Shown here: piece by piece, positions 46,222 through 55,550 of the stretch
Layout of the letters: the number at the start of each line of letters is the position of its first letter
Position numbering within the stretch: the first letter of the stretch is position 1
Assembly (NCBI RefSeq): GCF_013618475.1
Contig: NZ_JABJVN010000007.1
Coordinates: forward strand, 214,931 to 278,930
DNA length: 64,000 bases
Source of the DNA: Saccharibacillus deserti
GTDB lineage: Bacteria; Bacillota; Bacilli; Paenibacillales; Paenibacillaceae
Direction of reading: 5' to 3'
Notes under the pieces: generated by a model
Told to the model about the DNA's origin: nothing
What the model saw: the letters and a program-made list of their open reading frames with translations, nothing else
The model's database searches: none
Translations under genes and position numbers: made by a program

Positions 46222-47478
46222 TCAAGCGTCTTTCTCGGCCGGCCGGTCTTTGTTTATCCGGCGCGGTGCGGCACCAAGCTTCAGAACAAGCTTCTCGATC
46301 GATAAGCCCTGGATCAGCAGCGAGAACAGTACCACGCTGAATGCCAGCACCAGAATGTCTTCACGGCCTTCGAATTCGATCGGCAGACTGAGAGCGAGTG
46401 CGATCGACAGGCTGCCTTTGAGGCCGCCCCAGTTCAAAATATGCTTGAACTTGTTTTCGAATCCTTTGACCCCGGCCAAGCTGAGATAGACGGCTGCCGA
46501 ACGCGCAATCAGCACGATCAGGATCGCGAGGAGCAGAACCGGCCAGCGGCCGCTGAAATCGATATTGCGAATTTCCAATCCGATCATCAGGAAGATCAAC
46601 GAGTTGGCGATGAGGGCAATCGTATCCCAGAACGTATCGATATTGGTGTGGGTGGTCTCGGACATCCCGACTTTACGTCCGTAGTTGCCGAAGACCAACC
46701 CGCCGACCACGACAGCGATCACGCCCGAGACATGCATATGCTCCGCGATAAAATAACATCCGAAGAAGAGAACGGCCGACAAGGCCGTTTCGAACGGATA
46801 GTCATCGTAATAAACGATGATGCGAGAGAAGACGAAGCCCAGGATCAATCCGACGATCGTACCGCCGACCGCAAACTGCAGGAACAGCAGCAGGCCGCTG
46901 CCGACGCCTCCCCAGCCCATTTCCATATAAGACAGCAGGTAAATGGAAGAGATCTGGAACAAAACGACGGCGATCCCGTCATTCAGCAGCGATTCGCCTT
47001 CGATCACCGTCGTCAGTTTCTTCGGTACGCCGAGCGACTTGAAGATCGAGATCACACTGATCGGATCGGTGGCGCTCATCAGCGCGGCGAAAGTACAGGC
47101 GACGACAAGCGGCAGCCCCAGCAGATAATAACCTCCCAGCGCGATCAGCCCGAAGGAAATCAGCGTTCCGCCAAGAGCAAGCGCGATAACCGGTTTGGAA
47201 TGTTCGCGCAGATGCGAGAACGGCAGTTTGAGCGAAGCGTCGCCGAGCAGGATCGGCAGAAACAGCGAGATCACAATCGCCTGAAACACGTTGCTCTGCG
47301 TAATATACGTTTCGGCATGCTCCAGCACGGGGATATGGATCATGCCAAGCAGCAGTCCGACCAAGACGAGAGCGATCGAATAAGGGCGATTCAGCTTCTG
47401 GGCGATGCCGATAACGGCCAGGGCGATGGCGAGCAGAACCAGGATCTGAATGAAAATTTCGTTAAAATGATGAACCAT
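46222..47478 (-). CDS. NhaP-type cation:proton antiporter
   Basis: The 418-residue membrane protein has about twelve helices and CPA1 signatures: DASLKLPFSHLREH, the ATDPISV motif of the ion-binding unwound helix, EGESLLNDGIAVVLF with the ND pair, and GGLKGSLSIALALSLP. It exchanges Na+ or K+ for protons across the cell membrane. GGAGGCC precedes ATG 47478. It lacks a long cytoplasmic tail, so no nucleotide-binding regulation is visible. Confidence 0.92.
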   Translation of the reverse strand: MVHHFNEIFIQILVLLAIALAVIGIAQKLNRPYSIALVLVGLLLGMIHIPVLEHAETYITQSNVFQAIVISLFLPILLGDASLKLPFSHLREHSKPVIALALGGTLISFGLIALGGYYLLGLPLVVACTFAALMSATDPISVISIFKSLGVPKKLTTVIEGESLLNDGIAVVLFQISSIYLLSYMEMGWGGVGSGLLLFLQFAVGGTIVGLILGFVFSRIIVYYDDYPFETALSAVLFFGCYFIAEHMHVSGVIAVVVGGLVFGNYGRKVGMSETTHTNIDTFWDTIALIANSLIFLMIGLEIRNIDFSGRWPVLLLAILIVLIARSAAVYLSLAGVKGFENKFKHILNWGGLKGSLSIALALSLPIEFEGREDILVLAFSVVLFSLLIQGLSIEKLVLKLGAAPRRINKDRPAEKDA

Positions 47479-47630
47479 GACAGGCCTCCTGTACGAATAA
47501 GCTTCATCAGAACATTACCCAAATACGTACGCAGACAAAGTGGGGTTTCGAAAATCCCTTTCTCTGATCCCGTGCACAGCAGGCAATTTCGGCTGAGCCG
47601 GCATACAGACGCCTCCGCACACGGACGAAC

Positions 47631-47663
47631 AAGCCCGGCCCCCTAAACGGTGGGCCGGGCTTT
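47631..47663 (+). terminator. Rho-independent terminator without an upstream gene
   Basis: AAGCCCGGCCC pairs with GGGCCGGGCTT, then a T-rich stretch. The plus-strand gene it would have served is no longer present upstream, consistent with a local deletion. Confidence 0.7.
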
Positions 47664-47724
47664 GCGTCTTTCTTGTTCTTCGGCAAATGAGCTATGATGG
47701 AAACATCGGGAAGCGTATCAGGCG

Positions 47725-48108
47725 GTGCCGATCCGCAGCGAACGGACGGCTTTTGCGACGGCGGGGCTGCCCAGCGGACTGCTGAACGGCAGTATCTCGG
47801 TCAGCGGCCCGCCGCTTGCGCTGATCCTGTCCAATCAGGGCATGAGCAAGCAGGCTTTTCGCGCCAATTTGGCTTTGAACGGCGTCGTCTTGAATATCGT
47901 CAGTGTTCTCTCGTTCGCGGCGGGCGGGCTGCTGGATTCGGGAACGGGCCATTTCCTGCTGTGGACGCTTCCGGCTATGGGGCTTGGCGCCTGGGCCGGC
48001 GCAAGAGCGGTCACCCGGTTCGACGAAGCGCGGTTTAAGCAGGTCTCGCTCTGGCTGATTCTCGTTTCCGGCTTATGGACGGCGCTCAGCGGGTTGGGTA
48101 TCGGGTAA
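47725..48108 (+). pseudogene. TauE/SafE-family permease, N-terminal half missing
   Basis: The frame from GTG 47725 encodes 127 residues that match the C-terminal half of TauE/SafE anion exporters (GLPSGLLNGSISVSGPPLALIL, then TLPAMGLGAWAGARAVTRF). Full members have about 250 residues and eight helices. In-frame sequence upstream is closed by a TGA at about 47689-47694, and there is no ribosome site. It is most likely a 5'-truncated remnant that lost its N-terminal four helices. Confidence 0.72.
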
Positions 48109-48148
48109 GCGGCGGATCGGATGTCTTTTGTAGGAACGGAGGGATCTT

Positions 48149-48739
48149 ATGACGCAAATGACGAAGCGGGCGCTGGCCGCCTCGCTCAAAAAGCTGCTGT
48201 CGCAAAAAACGCTCGACAAGATCACGGTCATCGATATTGCCGAAGACTGCGAAGTCAACCGGCAGACTTTTTATTACCATTTCAAAGACATCTACGATCT
48301 GATCGACTGGATCTACACGCACGAAGCTTCCAAAGCGTTAAACGGCAACAAGACGTACGAGACCTGGCAGCAGGGTTTCCTGCATATTTTCGAATATATC
48401 CAGAGCAACCGGAACTTTGTGCTGAATACGTATCACTCCGTGAACCGCGAACATCTCGAGCGCTATCTGCATCAGGAGACGCATGCGCTGCTGATCGGCG
48501 TGATCGAGGAAAAAGCGGCCGGCCGCAGCGTGCGCGAAGACGACAAAGCGTTTATCGCCCATTTCTACAAGTTTGCGTTCGTCGGATTGATCCTCGATTG
48601 GATCGGCCGCGGGATGCGCGAAGAGCCGCTTGCGATCGTAAAGCGCCTGAGCGTATTGATCCACGGAGACTTCGCCGGTGCGCTGGAGCGATTCGAGAGC
48701 GGTGCGCACCCGGGAGGTCCGCGTCCGCCGTCCGGCTGA
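48149..48739 (+). CDS. TetR-family regulator, DhaS-like C-terminal domain
   Basis: The 196-residue protein has a TetR helix-turn-helix (KITVIDIAEDCEVNRQTFYYHF, about residues 24-45) and a C-terminal domain like that of TetR_C_7/DhaS regulators (FAHFYKFAFVGLILDWIGRGM). GGAGGGA precedes the ATG. It is convergent with the DrrAB-type export operon ending 5 bases beyond its stop and may regulate it. The last 18 residues are variable. Confidence 0.88.
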   Translation: MTQMTKRALAASLKKLLSQKTLDKITVIDIAEDCEVNRQTFYYHFKDIYDLIDWIYTHEASKALNGNKTYETWQQGFLHIFEYIQSNRNFVLNTYHSVNREHLERYLHQETHALLIGVIEEKAAGRSVREDDKAFIAHFYKFAFVGLILDWIGRGMREEPLAIVKRLSVLIHGDFAGALERFESGAHPGGPRPPSG

Positions 48740-48744
48740 ACGGA

Positions 48745-49524
48745 TCAGCGTACCGCTTCCGTCCGGCGTTTGTAGACCCGCATTGCAAAGGCGTACGCGA
48801 CGAGCAGAATCCCCAGGCACCAGGCGAGCGCGGTCCAGATCTCCGCTCCGACCGGCTGCCCGCCGAGCAGGGAGCGCAGCGCTTCGACGATAGCGGTGAC
48901 CGGCTGGTGTTCGGCAAAAGCGCGCACCGGTCCCGGCATCGATTCCGTCGGCACAAAAGCGGAACTGACGAACGGCAGCAGGATGATCGGATAGGAGAAA
49001 GCGCTCGCTCCGTCTACCGATCCGGCGGACAGCCCGGCGATGACGGCGATCCAGGTCAGCGCCAGCGTGAAGAGAGCGAGAATGCCGATCGCGGCGAGCC
49101 ATGCCGGTACGCCTGCCGGAGAGCGGAAGCCGATCAGCAGCCCCGCAGCCACAATAACGGCGAGCGAAATGGCGTTGGATACGAGCGAAGTCAGCACATG
49201 CGCCCACAGCAGGGAAGACGGAGCGATCGGCATCGAACGGAACCGTTCGAACAGCCCTTCCTGCTTGTCGATAAACAGGCGGTAAGCCGTGTAGGAGATG
49301 CCGGTTCCGATCGCGATCAGCAGGATGCCGGGCATCAAATAATTGACGTAATGGCCCGTCCCGGTGTGGATGGCGCCGCCGAATACATAGACGAACAGGA
49401 GCATGAACGCGATCGGCATGACGGTTACGGTAAGGATGGTATCCAGACTGCGGAACGTATGGCGCATGGAACGTCCCAACAGTACGCCGGTATTGCCGAG
49501 AAATCCGCTTTTTACGGTTTGCAT
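48745..49524 (-). CDS. DrrB-type ABC-2 transporter permease
   Basis: The 259-residue protein has six helices and the ABC-2 daunorubicin-resistance pattern (TVMPIAFMLLFVYVFGGAIHTG, KQEGLFERFRSMPIAPSSLLWA, PFVSSAFVPTESMPGPVRAFAEHQPVT). The ATG immediately follows the stop of the ATPase gene (TAAATG), so they are coupled. It forms the membrane part of an exporter of drugs or lipids. Confidence 0.92.
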   Translation of the reverse strand: MQTVKSGFLGNTGVLLGRSMRHTFRSLDTILTVTVMPIAFMLLFVYVFGGAIHTGTGHYVNYLMPGILLIAIGTGISYTAYRLFIDKQEGLFERFRSMPIAPSSLLWAHVLTSLVSNAISLAVIVAAGLLIGFRSPAGVPAWLAAIGILALFTLALTWIAVIAGLSAGSVDGASAFSYPIILLPFVSSAFVPTESMPGPVRAFAEHQPVTAIVEALRSLLGGQPVGAEIWTALAWCLGILLVAYAFAMRVYKRRTEAVR

Positions 49525-50292
49525 TTACTTCGCCTCCTTGGAGCCGACGATCGAGAGGAAAATCTCTTCGAGCGTCGGCTGTTTTTCGATATATTCCGTT
49601 CGGGCGGGCGGAAACATCCGCTTCAATTCGTCGAGCGAGCCGTTGGCGATAATGCGTCCCTGGTGCAAAATGGCGATCCGGTCGGCAAGCTGCTCGGCTT
49701 CTTCCAGAACCTGCGTGGTCAGCAGGACCGTTGTGCCGGTATCCGCGAGCTGCTTGACGACCTTCCGGACTTTGATCCTCGATTCGGGATCAAGCCCCGT
49801 CGTCGGTTCGTCCAGAAACAGGATATCCGGCCGGCCGATCAGGCTCATGGCGATATCGAGTCTGCGCCGCATACCGCCCGAGTAGGAAGTCGCCCGCCGC
49901 CTCGAGGCTTCCGTAAGCCCGAAGCGTTCCAGCAGCTCGTCCGCCGATTGGCTCGGCTGCTTCAACCGTCGCAGCTTGGCGATCAGGATCAGATTTTCGC
50001 GTCCGGTCAATACGCCGTCGACCGCCGCGAACTGTCCGGTCAGGCTGATCGACCGGCGCACCGCATCGGGCTGCGAAGCCGGATCGAATCCGTTGACGGA
50101 CACGCTCCCGCTGTCCGGACGAAGCAGCGTGGAAAGAATCTTGATGGTGGTGGTCTTGCCGGAACCGTTGGAGCCGAGCAGCGCGAAGATCGTACCCCGG
50201 CGCACTTCGAAATCGACGCCGGTCAGCACAGGCAGATTCGGATAAGACTTGTGCAGGTTCTGCACGGAGATGGCCGTTTCGTGAATAGACAT
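49525..50292 (-). CDS. DrrA-type ABC transporter ATP-binding protein
   Basis: The 255-residue ATPase has Walker A (GSNGSGKTTT, about 42-51), signature YSGGMRRRLDIA, Walker B ILFLDEPTTGLD and the C-terminal EKQPTLEEIFLSIVG motif of DrrA. AAAGGAGG precedes the ATG. The stop of the upstream HTH-pentapeptide gene lies 13 bases away on the same strand, so the three genes form an operon. Confidence 0.93.
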   Translation of the reverse strand: MSIHETAISVQNLHKSYPNLPVLTGVDFEVRRGTIFALLGSNGSGKTTTIKILSTLLRPDSGSVSVNGFDPASQPDAVRRSISLTGQFAAVDGVLTGRENLILIAKLRRLKQPSQSADELLERFGLTEASRRRATSYSGGMRRRLDIAMSLIGRPDILFLDEPTTGLDPESRIKVRKVVKQLADTGTTVLLTTQVLEEAEQLADRIAILHQGRIIANGSLDELKRMFPPARTEYIEKQPTLEEIFLSIVGSKEAK

Positions 50293-50305
50293 GGAAATTC
50301 CTCCT

Positions 50306-51184
50306 TTAGGGGTCGATCAGAGTGATTCCGCTCAGATCCGCTTTGCCGCTTTTCAGGAACGAATACGTCAACCGGTCTGCCTTACAGTCGATAAATCGGA
50401 CTTTTTTGAGGGTTTTGTTCTTGAAAAAGGTTCGCGTAAGCGTCGTATTGCGGAAGGCGACATCGGAGAAGACGCAGTTCTCGAACGAACAATCTTCGAA
50501 CATGCCTTCCAGCACAAGTCCGGTAAGATGGGTGCCGTGAAACCGGGTGCGTGTCCAGACGACGCCGGTCAGCGTGCAGTTCTGCAGCTGCGAAGATTCG
50601 AAGCCCGTTTCCGTCAGGTTGGCGCCCGACAAATCGCAGCCTGCCAGATGGCTTCCGGCAAAGACCGTTCTCGTCAGGGAAGCGTTCAAAAACAAGCTGT
50701 TCGTCACATGCGTATGCTCGAAGCGGCTGCCGCCGAGTTCCGCGTTCGAGAAGTCGCATTCTTCCACGTAATTGCTTTTGAGCAGCAGATCCGGAAGCCG
50801 GGCCCCGACAAACAGCGAACGCCGGATAAAGGAAGAACCGAACTGTTCGTGCAGCCCTTCCAGACCCGAGAAGTCCGCATCCACCCAGCTTCCTTCCGAC
50901 ATGTTCCAGGCCGGCGCGGCAGTTTCCGGCGGCTTCGCCGGTTCCGCGTTCGAAGGCTGCTTCGCAGCAGTCTGCCGGAAATGCTGGGAGAAATGGTTCA
51001 GGTCCAGATCCAGAATTTGGGCGAGGCGGTCCAGCGTGAGAATATCGGGCATCGATTCGCCGCGCTCCCATTTTCCGACTGCCTGGGGACTAAGCGACAG
51101 CTGGCGGGCCAGCAGGGCCTGGGACAAGTTTTTGGCTTTGCGGGCTTCCGCGATTTTGTTTCCGATCTCGATCGGGGTGAACAT
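50306..51184 (-). CDS. XRE helix-turn-helix and pentapeptide-repeat fusion protein
   Basis: The 292-residue protein has an XRE DNA-binding domain at about residues 5-60 (NLSQALLARQLSLSPQAVGKWERGESMP), a linker, then about 190 residues of pentapeptide repeats with the A(D/N)LXX-like rhythm (CDFSNAELGGSRFEHTHVTN, ANLTETGFESSQLQNCTLTG, SFENCVFSDVAFRNTTL). Pentapeptide helices mimic DNA or mediate protein contacts; fused to XRE they are regulators of unknown ligand. GAAGGTG precedes ATG 51184. It is the first gene of the drrAB-like operon and probably controls it. Confidence 0.88.
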   Translation of the reverse strand: MFTPIEIGNKIAEARKAKNLSQALLARQLSLSPQAVGKWERGESMPDILTLDRLAQILDLDLNHFSQHFRQTAAKQPSNAEPAKPPETAAPAWNMSEGSWVDADFSGLEGLHEQFGSSFIRRSLFVGARLPDLLLKSNYVEECDFSNAELGGSRFEHTHVTNSLFLNASLTRTVFAGSHLAGCDLSGANLTETGFESSQLQNCTLTGVVWTRTRFHGTHLTGLVLEGMFEDCSFENCVFSDVAFRNTTLTRTFFKNKTLKKVRFIDCKADRLTYSFLKSGKADLSGITLIDP

Positions 51185-51350
51185 GAAGGCACCTTCTTTC
51201 TCGGAGTTTCGTCGACGCCATCAGCTTAACCGGATTCCCCGGGGGAAGGAAACAAAAAACGCGCAACCGCCGGTTGTTTTTCCGCTACTTTTGGTAGGAT
51301 GCCCGTTTTCCGGGCGATTCGGGCGGACAAACAGGCGAAAAATACCCCGA

Positions 51351-51409
51351 ATATAGACAATTCCCGCTCCGTGTCCAAACTTTCGACATCGGGCAGGGAT
51401 TGTCTATAT
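51351..51409. promoter_or_regulatory. Inverted repeat upstream of oleate hydratase
   Basis: ATATAGACAAT (51351-51361) and ATTGTCTATAT (51399-51409) are exact complements 37 bases apart, with CCC and GGG extending them inward. A short GCTTTTT/AAAAAGC hairpin follows at 51412-51428. This could be a pair of operator half-sites or an RNA hairpin. The rest of the 303-base gap shows no ORF. Confidence 0.5.
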
Positions 51410-51487
51410 TTGCTTTTTGCTAAAAAGCCTATGCTGAAATCAGCTTCAGAGTGTGTTCAAAATCCTGGAAATGTGGAGGGAATACTC

Positions 51488-53257
51488 ATGTACTACAGCA
51501 GCGGCAATTACGAAGCGTTCGCAAGACCGATGAAACCGGAAGGCGTGGACGGCAAATCGGCGTACCTCGTCGGAGCGGGACTGGCCTCGTTGGCGGCAGC
51601 CTGCTTCCTGATCCGCGACGGACAGATGAAAGGCTCGCATATTCATATCCTGGAAGAGTTGAAGATACCGGGCGGCGCGCTCGACGGCAGCGAAGAAGCG
51701 GGCAAAGGGTTCGTCATCCGCGGCGGCCGCGAGATGGAAGACCACTTCGAATGCCTGTGGGATCTGTTCCATTCCATTCCGTCGCTTGAAGTCGAAAATG
51801 CGTCGGTGCTGGATGAATTCTATTGGCTGAACAAAAAAGACCCGAACTACTCGCTGATGCGCGCCACGGTCAACCGGGGCGAAGATGCGCACACGGACGG
51901 CAAATTCACGCTCAGCGAAAAAGCGTCGATGGAGATCGTCAAGCTGTTCCTGACCCGCGACGAGGATCTGTACGATCTGAAGATTACGGATGCGTTTACG
52001 GAAGAATTCTTCGCTTCGAATTTCTGGCTGTACTGGCGCACCATGTTCGCGTTCGAAGATTGGCACAGCGCGCTTGAGATGAAGCTGTATATCCAGCGGT
52101 TTATCCACCATATCGGCGGACTGCCGGACTTCTCGGCGCTCAAGTTCACCAAATACAACCAATTCGAGTCGCTTGTCCAGCCGATGCTGAAGTATCTGGA
52201 AGAACACGGCGTGCAGTTCGTATACGATACCCGGGTCACCAACGTGGTCTTCGAACGGCGCGGAACACGCAAAGTCGCGGCGAAGATCGAATGTATGCGC
52301 GGCGGACAGCCCGAATCTATCGATCTGACGGAAGACGATCTGGTCTTCGTGACCAACGGCAGCTGTACGGAAAATTCGTCGCTTGGCGACCACCATCATC
52401 CGGCGGTACTCAAGACGGAGCCGGGCGGCTGCTGGGAACTGTGGCGCAGCATCGCGGCCCAGGACGAATCGTTCGGACGTCCGGACAAGTTCTGCACGAA
52501 TATCGACGAGACCAAATGGGAATCGGCGACGATCACGACGCTGGATGGCCGGATTCCGCCTTATGTCGAGAAGATCTGCCAGCGCGATCCGTTCAGCGGC
52601 AAAGTGGTCACCGGCGGGATCGTCAGCGTCAAAGACTCGAGCTGGATGCTGAGCTGGACACTGAACCGTCAGCCCCATTTCAAGAAACAGCCCAAAGACC
52701 AACTGGTTGTCTGGTTCTATGCCCTCTACACGGATGTGCCGGGCGATTATATCAAGAAGCCGATCAGCGCATGTACCGGGGAAGAGATCACGGCCGAATG
52801 GCTGTACCATATGGGCGTGCCGGAAGCCGATATCCCGGAAATGGCCGCGAATTCCGCCAACTGCATTCCGTGCATGATGCCTTATATCACGGCGTTCTTC
52901 ATGCCCCGCACGGCGGGCGACCGGCCCAAAGTCGTTCCGGACGGCTGCGTAAACTTCGCCTTCATCGGGCAGTTCGCCGATACGGAGCGCGATACGGTGT
53001 TCACGACCGAGTATTCGGTGCGCACGGCGATGGAATCGGTGTATACGCTGCTTGGCGTAGACCGCGGCGTGCCGGAAGTATTCGCGTCCGAATACGATAT
53101 CCGCGTCCTGCTGGATTCGACCTCGAAGATGATGGACGGCAGGAAGCTGGCCGAACTCAAACAGCCGATGCTGCTGAAACTGCTGGAACAGGGCGCGCTG
53201 AAAAAAGCGTCGGGTACCGTGGTCGGCGAACTGCTGAAAAAGTACGGGATTGTGTGA
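51488..53257 (+). CDS. ohyA: Oleate hydratase
   Basis: The 589-residue FAD protein matches oleate hydratases in full length: [11 protein letters not shown] near the start, the nucleotide-binding segment [42 protein letters not shown] with the conserved Glu, and [17 protein letters not shown]. It adds water to the double bond of oleate, giving 10-hydroxystearate, which detoxifies unsaturated fatty acids. ATG 51488 follows GGAGGGA by 7 bases; the open frame continues upstream without a better start. It is monocistronic with a terminator behind it. Confidence 0.95.
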   Translation: MYYSSGNYEAFARPMKPEGVDGKSAYLVGAGLASLAAACFLIRDGQMKGSHIHILEELKIPGGALDGSEEAGKGFVIRGGREMEDHFECLWDLFHSIPSLEVENASVLDEFYWLNKKDPNYSLMRATVNRGEDAHTDGKFTLSEKASMEIVKLFLTRDEDLYDLKITDAFTEEFFASNFWLYWRTMFAFEDWHSALEMKLYIQRFIHHIGGLPDFSALKFTKYNQFESLVQPMLKYLEEHGVQFVYDTRVTNVVFERRGTRKVAAKIECMRGGQPESIDLTEDDLVFVTNGSCTENSSLGDHHHPAVLKTEPGGCWELWRSIAAQDESFGRPDKFCTNIDETKWESATITTLDGRIPPYVEKICQRDPFSGKVVTGGIVSVKDSSWMLSWTLNRQPHFKKQPKDQLVVWFYALYTDVPGDYIKKPISACTGEEITAEWLYHMGVPEADIPEMAANSANCIPCMMPYITAFFMPRTAGDRPKVVPDGCVNFAFIGQFADTERDTVFTTEYSVRTAMESVYTLLGVDRGVPEVFASEYDIRVLLDSTSKMMDGRKLAELKQPMLLKLLEQGALKKASGTVVGELLKKYGIV

Positions 53258-53297
53258 CGACACCTCCGGTTTTTCCTGGAATCTGAACAAAGCACCC

Positions 53298-53362
53298 AAA
53301 AGCATGGCCCGATTCGACAAAGCGTATCCTGCGCGTTGTCGAAAAAAGGGCCATGCTTTTTT
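53298..53362. terminator. Terminator after oleate hydratase
   Basis: AAAGCATGGCCC pairs with GGGCCATGCTTT, with an inner TCGACAA/TTGTCGA stem and a T-run on the right. Confidence 0.88.
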
Positions 53363-53534
53363 GGATTTTTGTCCAACTTTTGCGGGATTGACGGCGTTTA
53401 TTTAAAATACTGGGGACAAATCCTGAAGCGGCGGATACTTCAGAATCCCGACTCCGGTCTGCATCGGTATTTGAAAAAACGGCATAATCTCTAACAGGCT
53501 GTATACCAACAAGGATCGAAAGGGGCATACGCAA

Positions 53535-53696
53535 ATGAAAAATAACAAACGCAAACTGCTAGGGGGACTTCTGATTACCGTCATCGTCGTATTGATTGTA
53601 CTGGGCGCTCTGCAATTTCTTAAGAAGGATGAGCCGGGTACGTATCAAAGAACCGACGGGCAGACCGGGCAGACGGAAACGATCAAGAAGCCGTAA
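53535..53696 (+). CDS. Small single-helix membrane protein
   Basis: ATG 53535 opens 53 codons ending TAA 53694-53696. Residues about 8-28 are a strong hydrophobic helix (LLGGLLITVIVVLIVLGAL) preceded by KNNKRK, then a Lys/Gln/Thr-rich tail (YQRTDGQTGQTE). AAGGGGC lies 8 bases before the ATG. It is a short membrane protein of unknown function; frame composition and the ribosome site support it as real. Confidence 0.65.
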   Translation: MKNNKRKLLGGLLITVIVVLIVLGALQFLKKDEPGTYQRTDGQTGQTETIKKP

Positions 53697-53765
53697 CCGA
53701 AAAAAAGCCATTCTGACGATGAGCGGCTACCGGGAAACGGAATCGGAGCGTGCGGTATAATCAAT

Positions 53766-53897
53766 ATGAACAACGGCAAATTCAGTCCCGACCTGGAGCA
53801 GGCCGGAGAGCTTGAGCAGATGCTGCCGGAACATCGCCCGATTCATATCAAACTGCGGCAGGCAGTTTTCGCCAAATACGGATTGTCCCAGTCGTAA
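53766..53897 (+). CDS. Possible 43-residue protein, unknown function
   Basis: ATG 53766 opens 43 codons (MNNGKFSPDLEQAGELEQML, then PEHRPIHIKLRQAV...) ending TAA 53895-53897. The composition is protein-like, but there is no ribosome site: TATAAT at 53756-53761 lies so close that the mRNA would be nearly leaderless. It could instead be chance. I do not recognise a family. Confidence 0.35.
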   Translation: MNNGKFSPDLEQAGELEQMLPEHRPIHIKLRQAVFAKYGLSQS

Positions 53898-53916
53898 CGG
53901 GCCGCATACAGCCAAA

Positions 53917-53940
53917 AGCCGGTTCCAGGAGGAACCGGCT
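53917..53940 (-). terminator. Probable terminator for the methyltransferase gene
   Basis: AGCCGGTTCC and its complement form a 10-bp stem with loop AGGA. On the minus strand TTTT follows. A second stem CCGGCGGT/ACCGCCGG lies at 53952-53968 between it and the gene. Confidence 0.6.
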
Positions 53941-54027
53941 GGAAGCCAAGACCGGCGGTTACCGCCGGCAGGAAGAGACAGCCGCATGAAGCTGCGAAAT
54001 TCCACCGGAACCGCTTGCGGGTCCGGA

Positions 54028-54846
54028 TTATTTTACGCCCAGACGCATCCGGTAGCTGAACAGCACATCCCGCTCTTTTCCTGCGAAAAACGCATCTACG
54101 GCCCTTCCGAAAGCTTCGGCCTGGGCCGCGACGTCTTCTGCGCCGCGCTTGATCGCGCTCTGCATCCCGCCTTGGCTCAGCGCGATATTCGTATAGCGCT
54201 CCGCATCGCAGACTTCCCGGTTGTGGAATACGATCTCGCGCGTATAATGGAACAGGCCGGACTCCCGGATCTGCCGCAGATGGTCTTCTTTGGGCCATTT
54301 GTGCGCTTGCTGTTCTTCCGGCGCCAGCTCCGCCGCACGTCGGTCGGCCAGGGCGGAGAATTCCGCGTACGCCGCTTCGATATCCGCGTTTAGCACCGGC
54401 GGCCAGTCGCAGTCGTAAGCGGCGAAGACGCCGCCCGGACGCAGCACGCGGGCGAATTCGGCCAGCGACGGCTGCGGGTTCATCCAGTGGAACGACTGCG
54501 AGCAGGTAACCAGATCGGCCCAGCCGTCTTCGAGGTCAAGCGCGTCGGAATAGCCTTCGCGGAATTCCAGCTGGCCGGGTCTGCCGGCCGCTTCCCATTT
54601 GGCTTCGGCAATGCTTCGCATATCGGCTCCCGGTTCAATACCGACGATTCGCTGTGCCCGGTCCAGCCACAGAAACGTCGACAATCCCGTTCCGCAGCCG
54701 ATATCGGCCACGCGGCGCGGCGTTTCCTGCAGATAGGTTTCCAGAATGCGCACGACTTCCTCCGGCGCGGAAGGACGGCTGCGATCGTACAGTTCGCCGA
54801 ATCCGGCAAAGCGTTCGACATTGTTTTTACGGATATGCTCCATCAT
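54028..54846 (-). CDS. Class I SAM-dependent methyltransferase
   Basis: The 272-residue protein has the SAM-binding motif VADIGCGTGLSTFLWL (about residues 45-60), the acidic loop IVGIEPGADM, motif II around DLVTCSQSFHWM, and a motif III LRPGGVFAAYD. The FHWM segment and overall order match methyltransferase type-11 enzymes related to small-molecule methylation. AAAGGAGCG precedes the ATG at 54846. Substrate is unknown and no partner enzyme is adjacent. Confidence 0.9.
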   Translation of the reverse strand: MMEHIRKNNVERFAGFGELYDRSRPSAPEEVVRILETYLQETPRRVADIGCGTGLSTFLWLDRAQRIVGIEPGADMRSIAEAKWEAAGRPGQLEFREGYSDALDLEDGWADLVTCSQSFHWMNPQPSLAEFARVLRPGGVFAAYDCDWPPVLNADIEAAYAEFSALADRRAAELAPEEQQAHKWPKEDHLRQIRESGLFHYTREIVFHNREVCDAERYTNIALSQGGMQSAIKRGAEDVAAQAEAFGRAVDAFFAGKERDVLFSYRMRLGVK

Positions 54847-54965
54847 GTTCGTTTCGCTCCTTTGCTGTTCGTCTGAATCTTATTATGGCACAGCCGGAAC
54901 CCTACGGGGAATCGGATGAAAAATGCGGAAAGCGCGTCCCGATCGGCATGCGAAAAGGAGGACTT

Positions 54966-55550
54966 ATGCTCATCTTCATTCTGTTGGGCGTCATGACGCT
55001 GTTCGTCGTCGGACTTATAACGGCCGCGCTGGGGACCCGGATGAAACATCCGGGCGTCCTGATCGCCAATCTGCTGCTGATCGGAGCGATCTTCTGGTTG
55101 GGCAATGCCGCATCCGCTGCTCCGGGATCGCATTCGGGCAACGGCAATCCTGTACTGATCTTGGTTCTTCCGCTTGGCGCGCTGGCCATCGTGCTGATCG
55201 GCCAGCTGTATGCCTGGGCCCGTCCGCGCCGTTTTCGTCCGATCATTTTAGCGGCGCTGCTGATCGGCCTGATCGCCCATCAGGCGGCGGGATTCGAACT
55301 GCAGCGTATTCGCTATTATGGGCTGCGCGAACGGATTTTCGCAGCGATGACGGCAGAGGGGATGCGCGATGCCCGGAGCTTTGCGGATGCCGTCACTTCG
55401 GGGCCGGGATCCATGCATATGAACAGTCACTTTTTTCATCTGAATACGTATCTGATGTTCGTGGGCTGGGCGGCGATTGCCGCCGTTATTTTGCTGCTTG
55501 TGTTTCCGGTTTCCGCCGGCAGAGAGCAGCAAGAGGAGGACTTGGCATGA
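54966..55550 (+). CDS. Four-helix membrane protein, unknown function
   Basis: The 194-residue protein has about five hydrophobic stretches (LIFILLGVMTLFVVGLITAA, VLIANLLLIGAIFWLG, ILVLPLGALAIVLIGQLYAW, ILAALLIGLIAHQAA, YLMFVGWAAIAAVILLLVF) with a periplasmic-side loop rich in Met/His (GPGSMHMNSHFFHLN). AAAAGGAGG precedes ATG 54966, which decides the start; the longer frame upstream overlaps the divergent methyltransferase gene. I recognise no family. Its stop overlaps the next start (ATGA). Confidence 0.75.
   Translation: MLIFILLGVMTLFVVGLITAALGTRMKHPGVLIANLLLIGAIFWLGNAASAAPGSHSGNGNPVLILVLPLGALAIVLIGQLYAWARPRRFRPIILAALLIGLIAHQAAGFELQRIRYYGLRERIFAAMTAEGMRDARSFADAVTSGPGSMHMNSHFFHLNTYLMFVGWAAIAAVILLLVFPVSAGREQQEEDLA

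Noticed and set aside
48121-50325. Plus-strand open frame of 734 codons across four genes
   Set aside because: It runs antisense and out of frame to well-supported TetR and DrrAB genes, has Arg/Gly/Ala-rich composition and no ribosome site; it is a by-product of GC-rich codon use.
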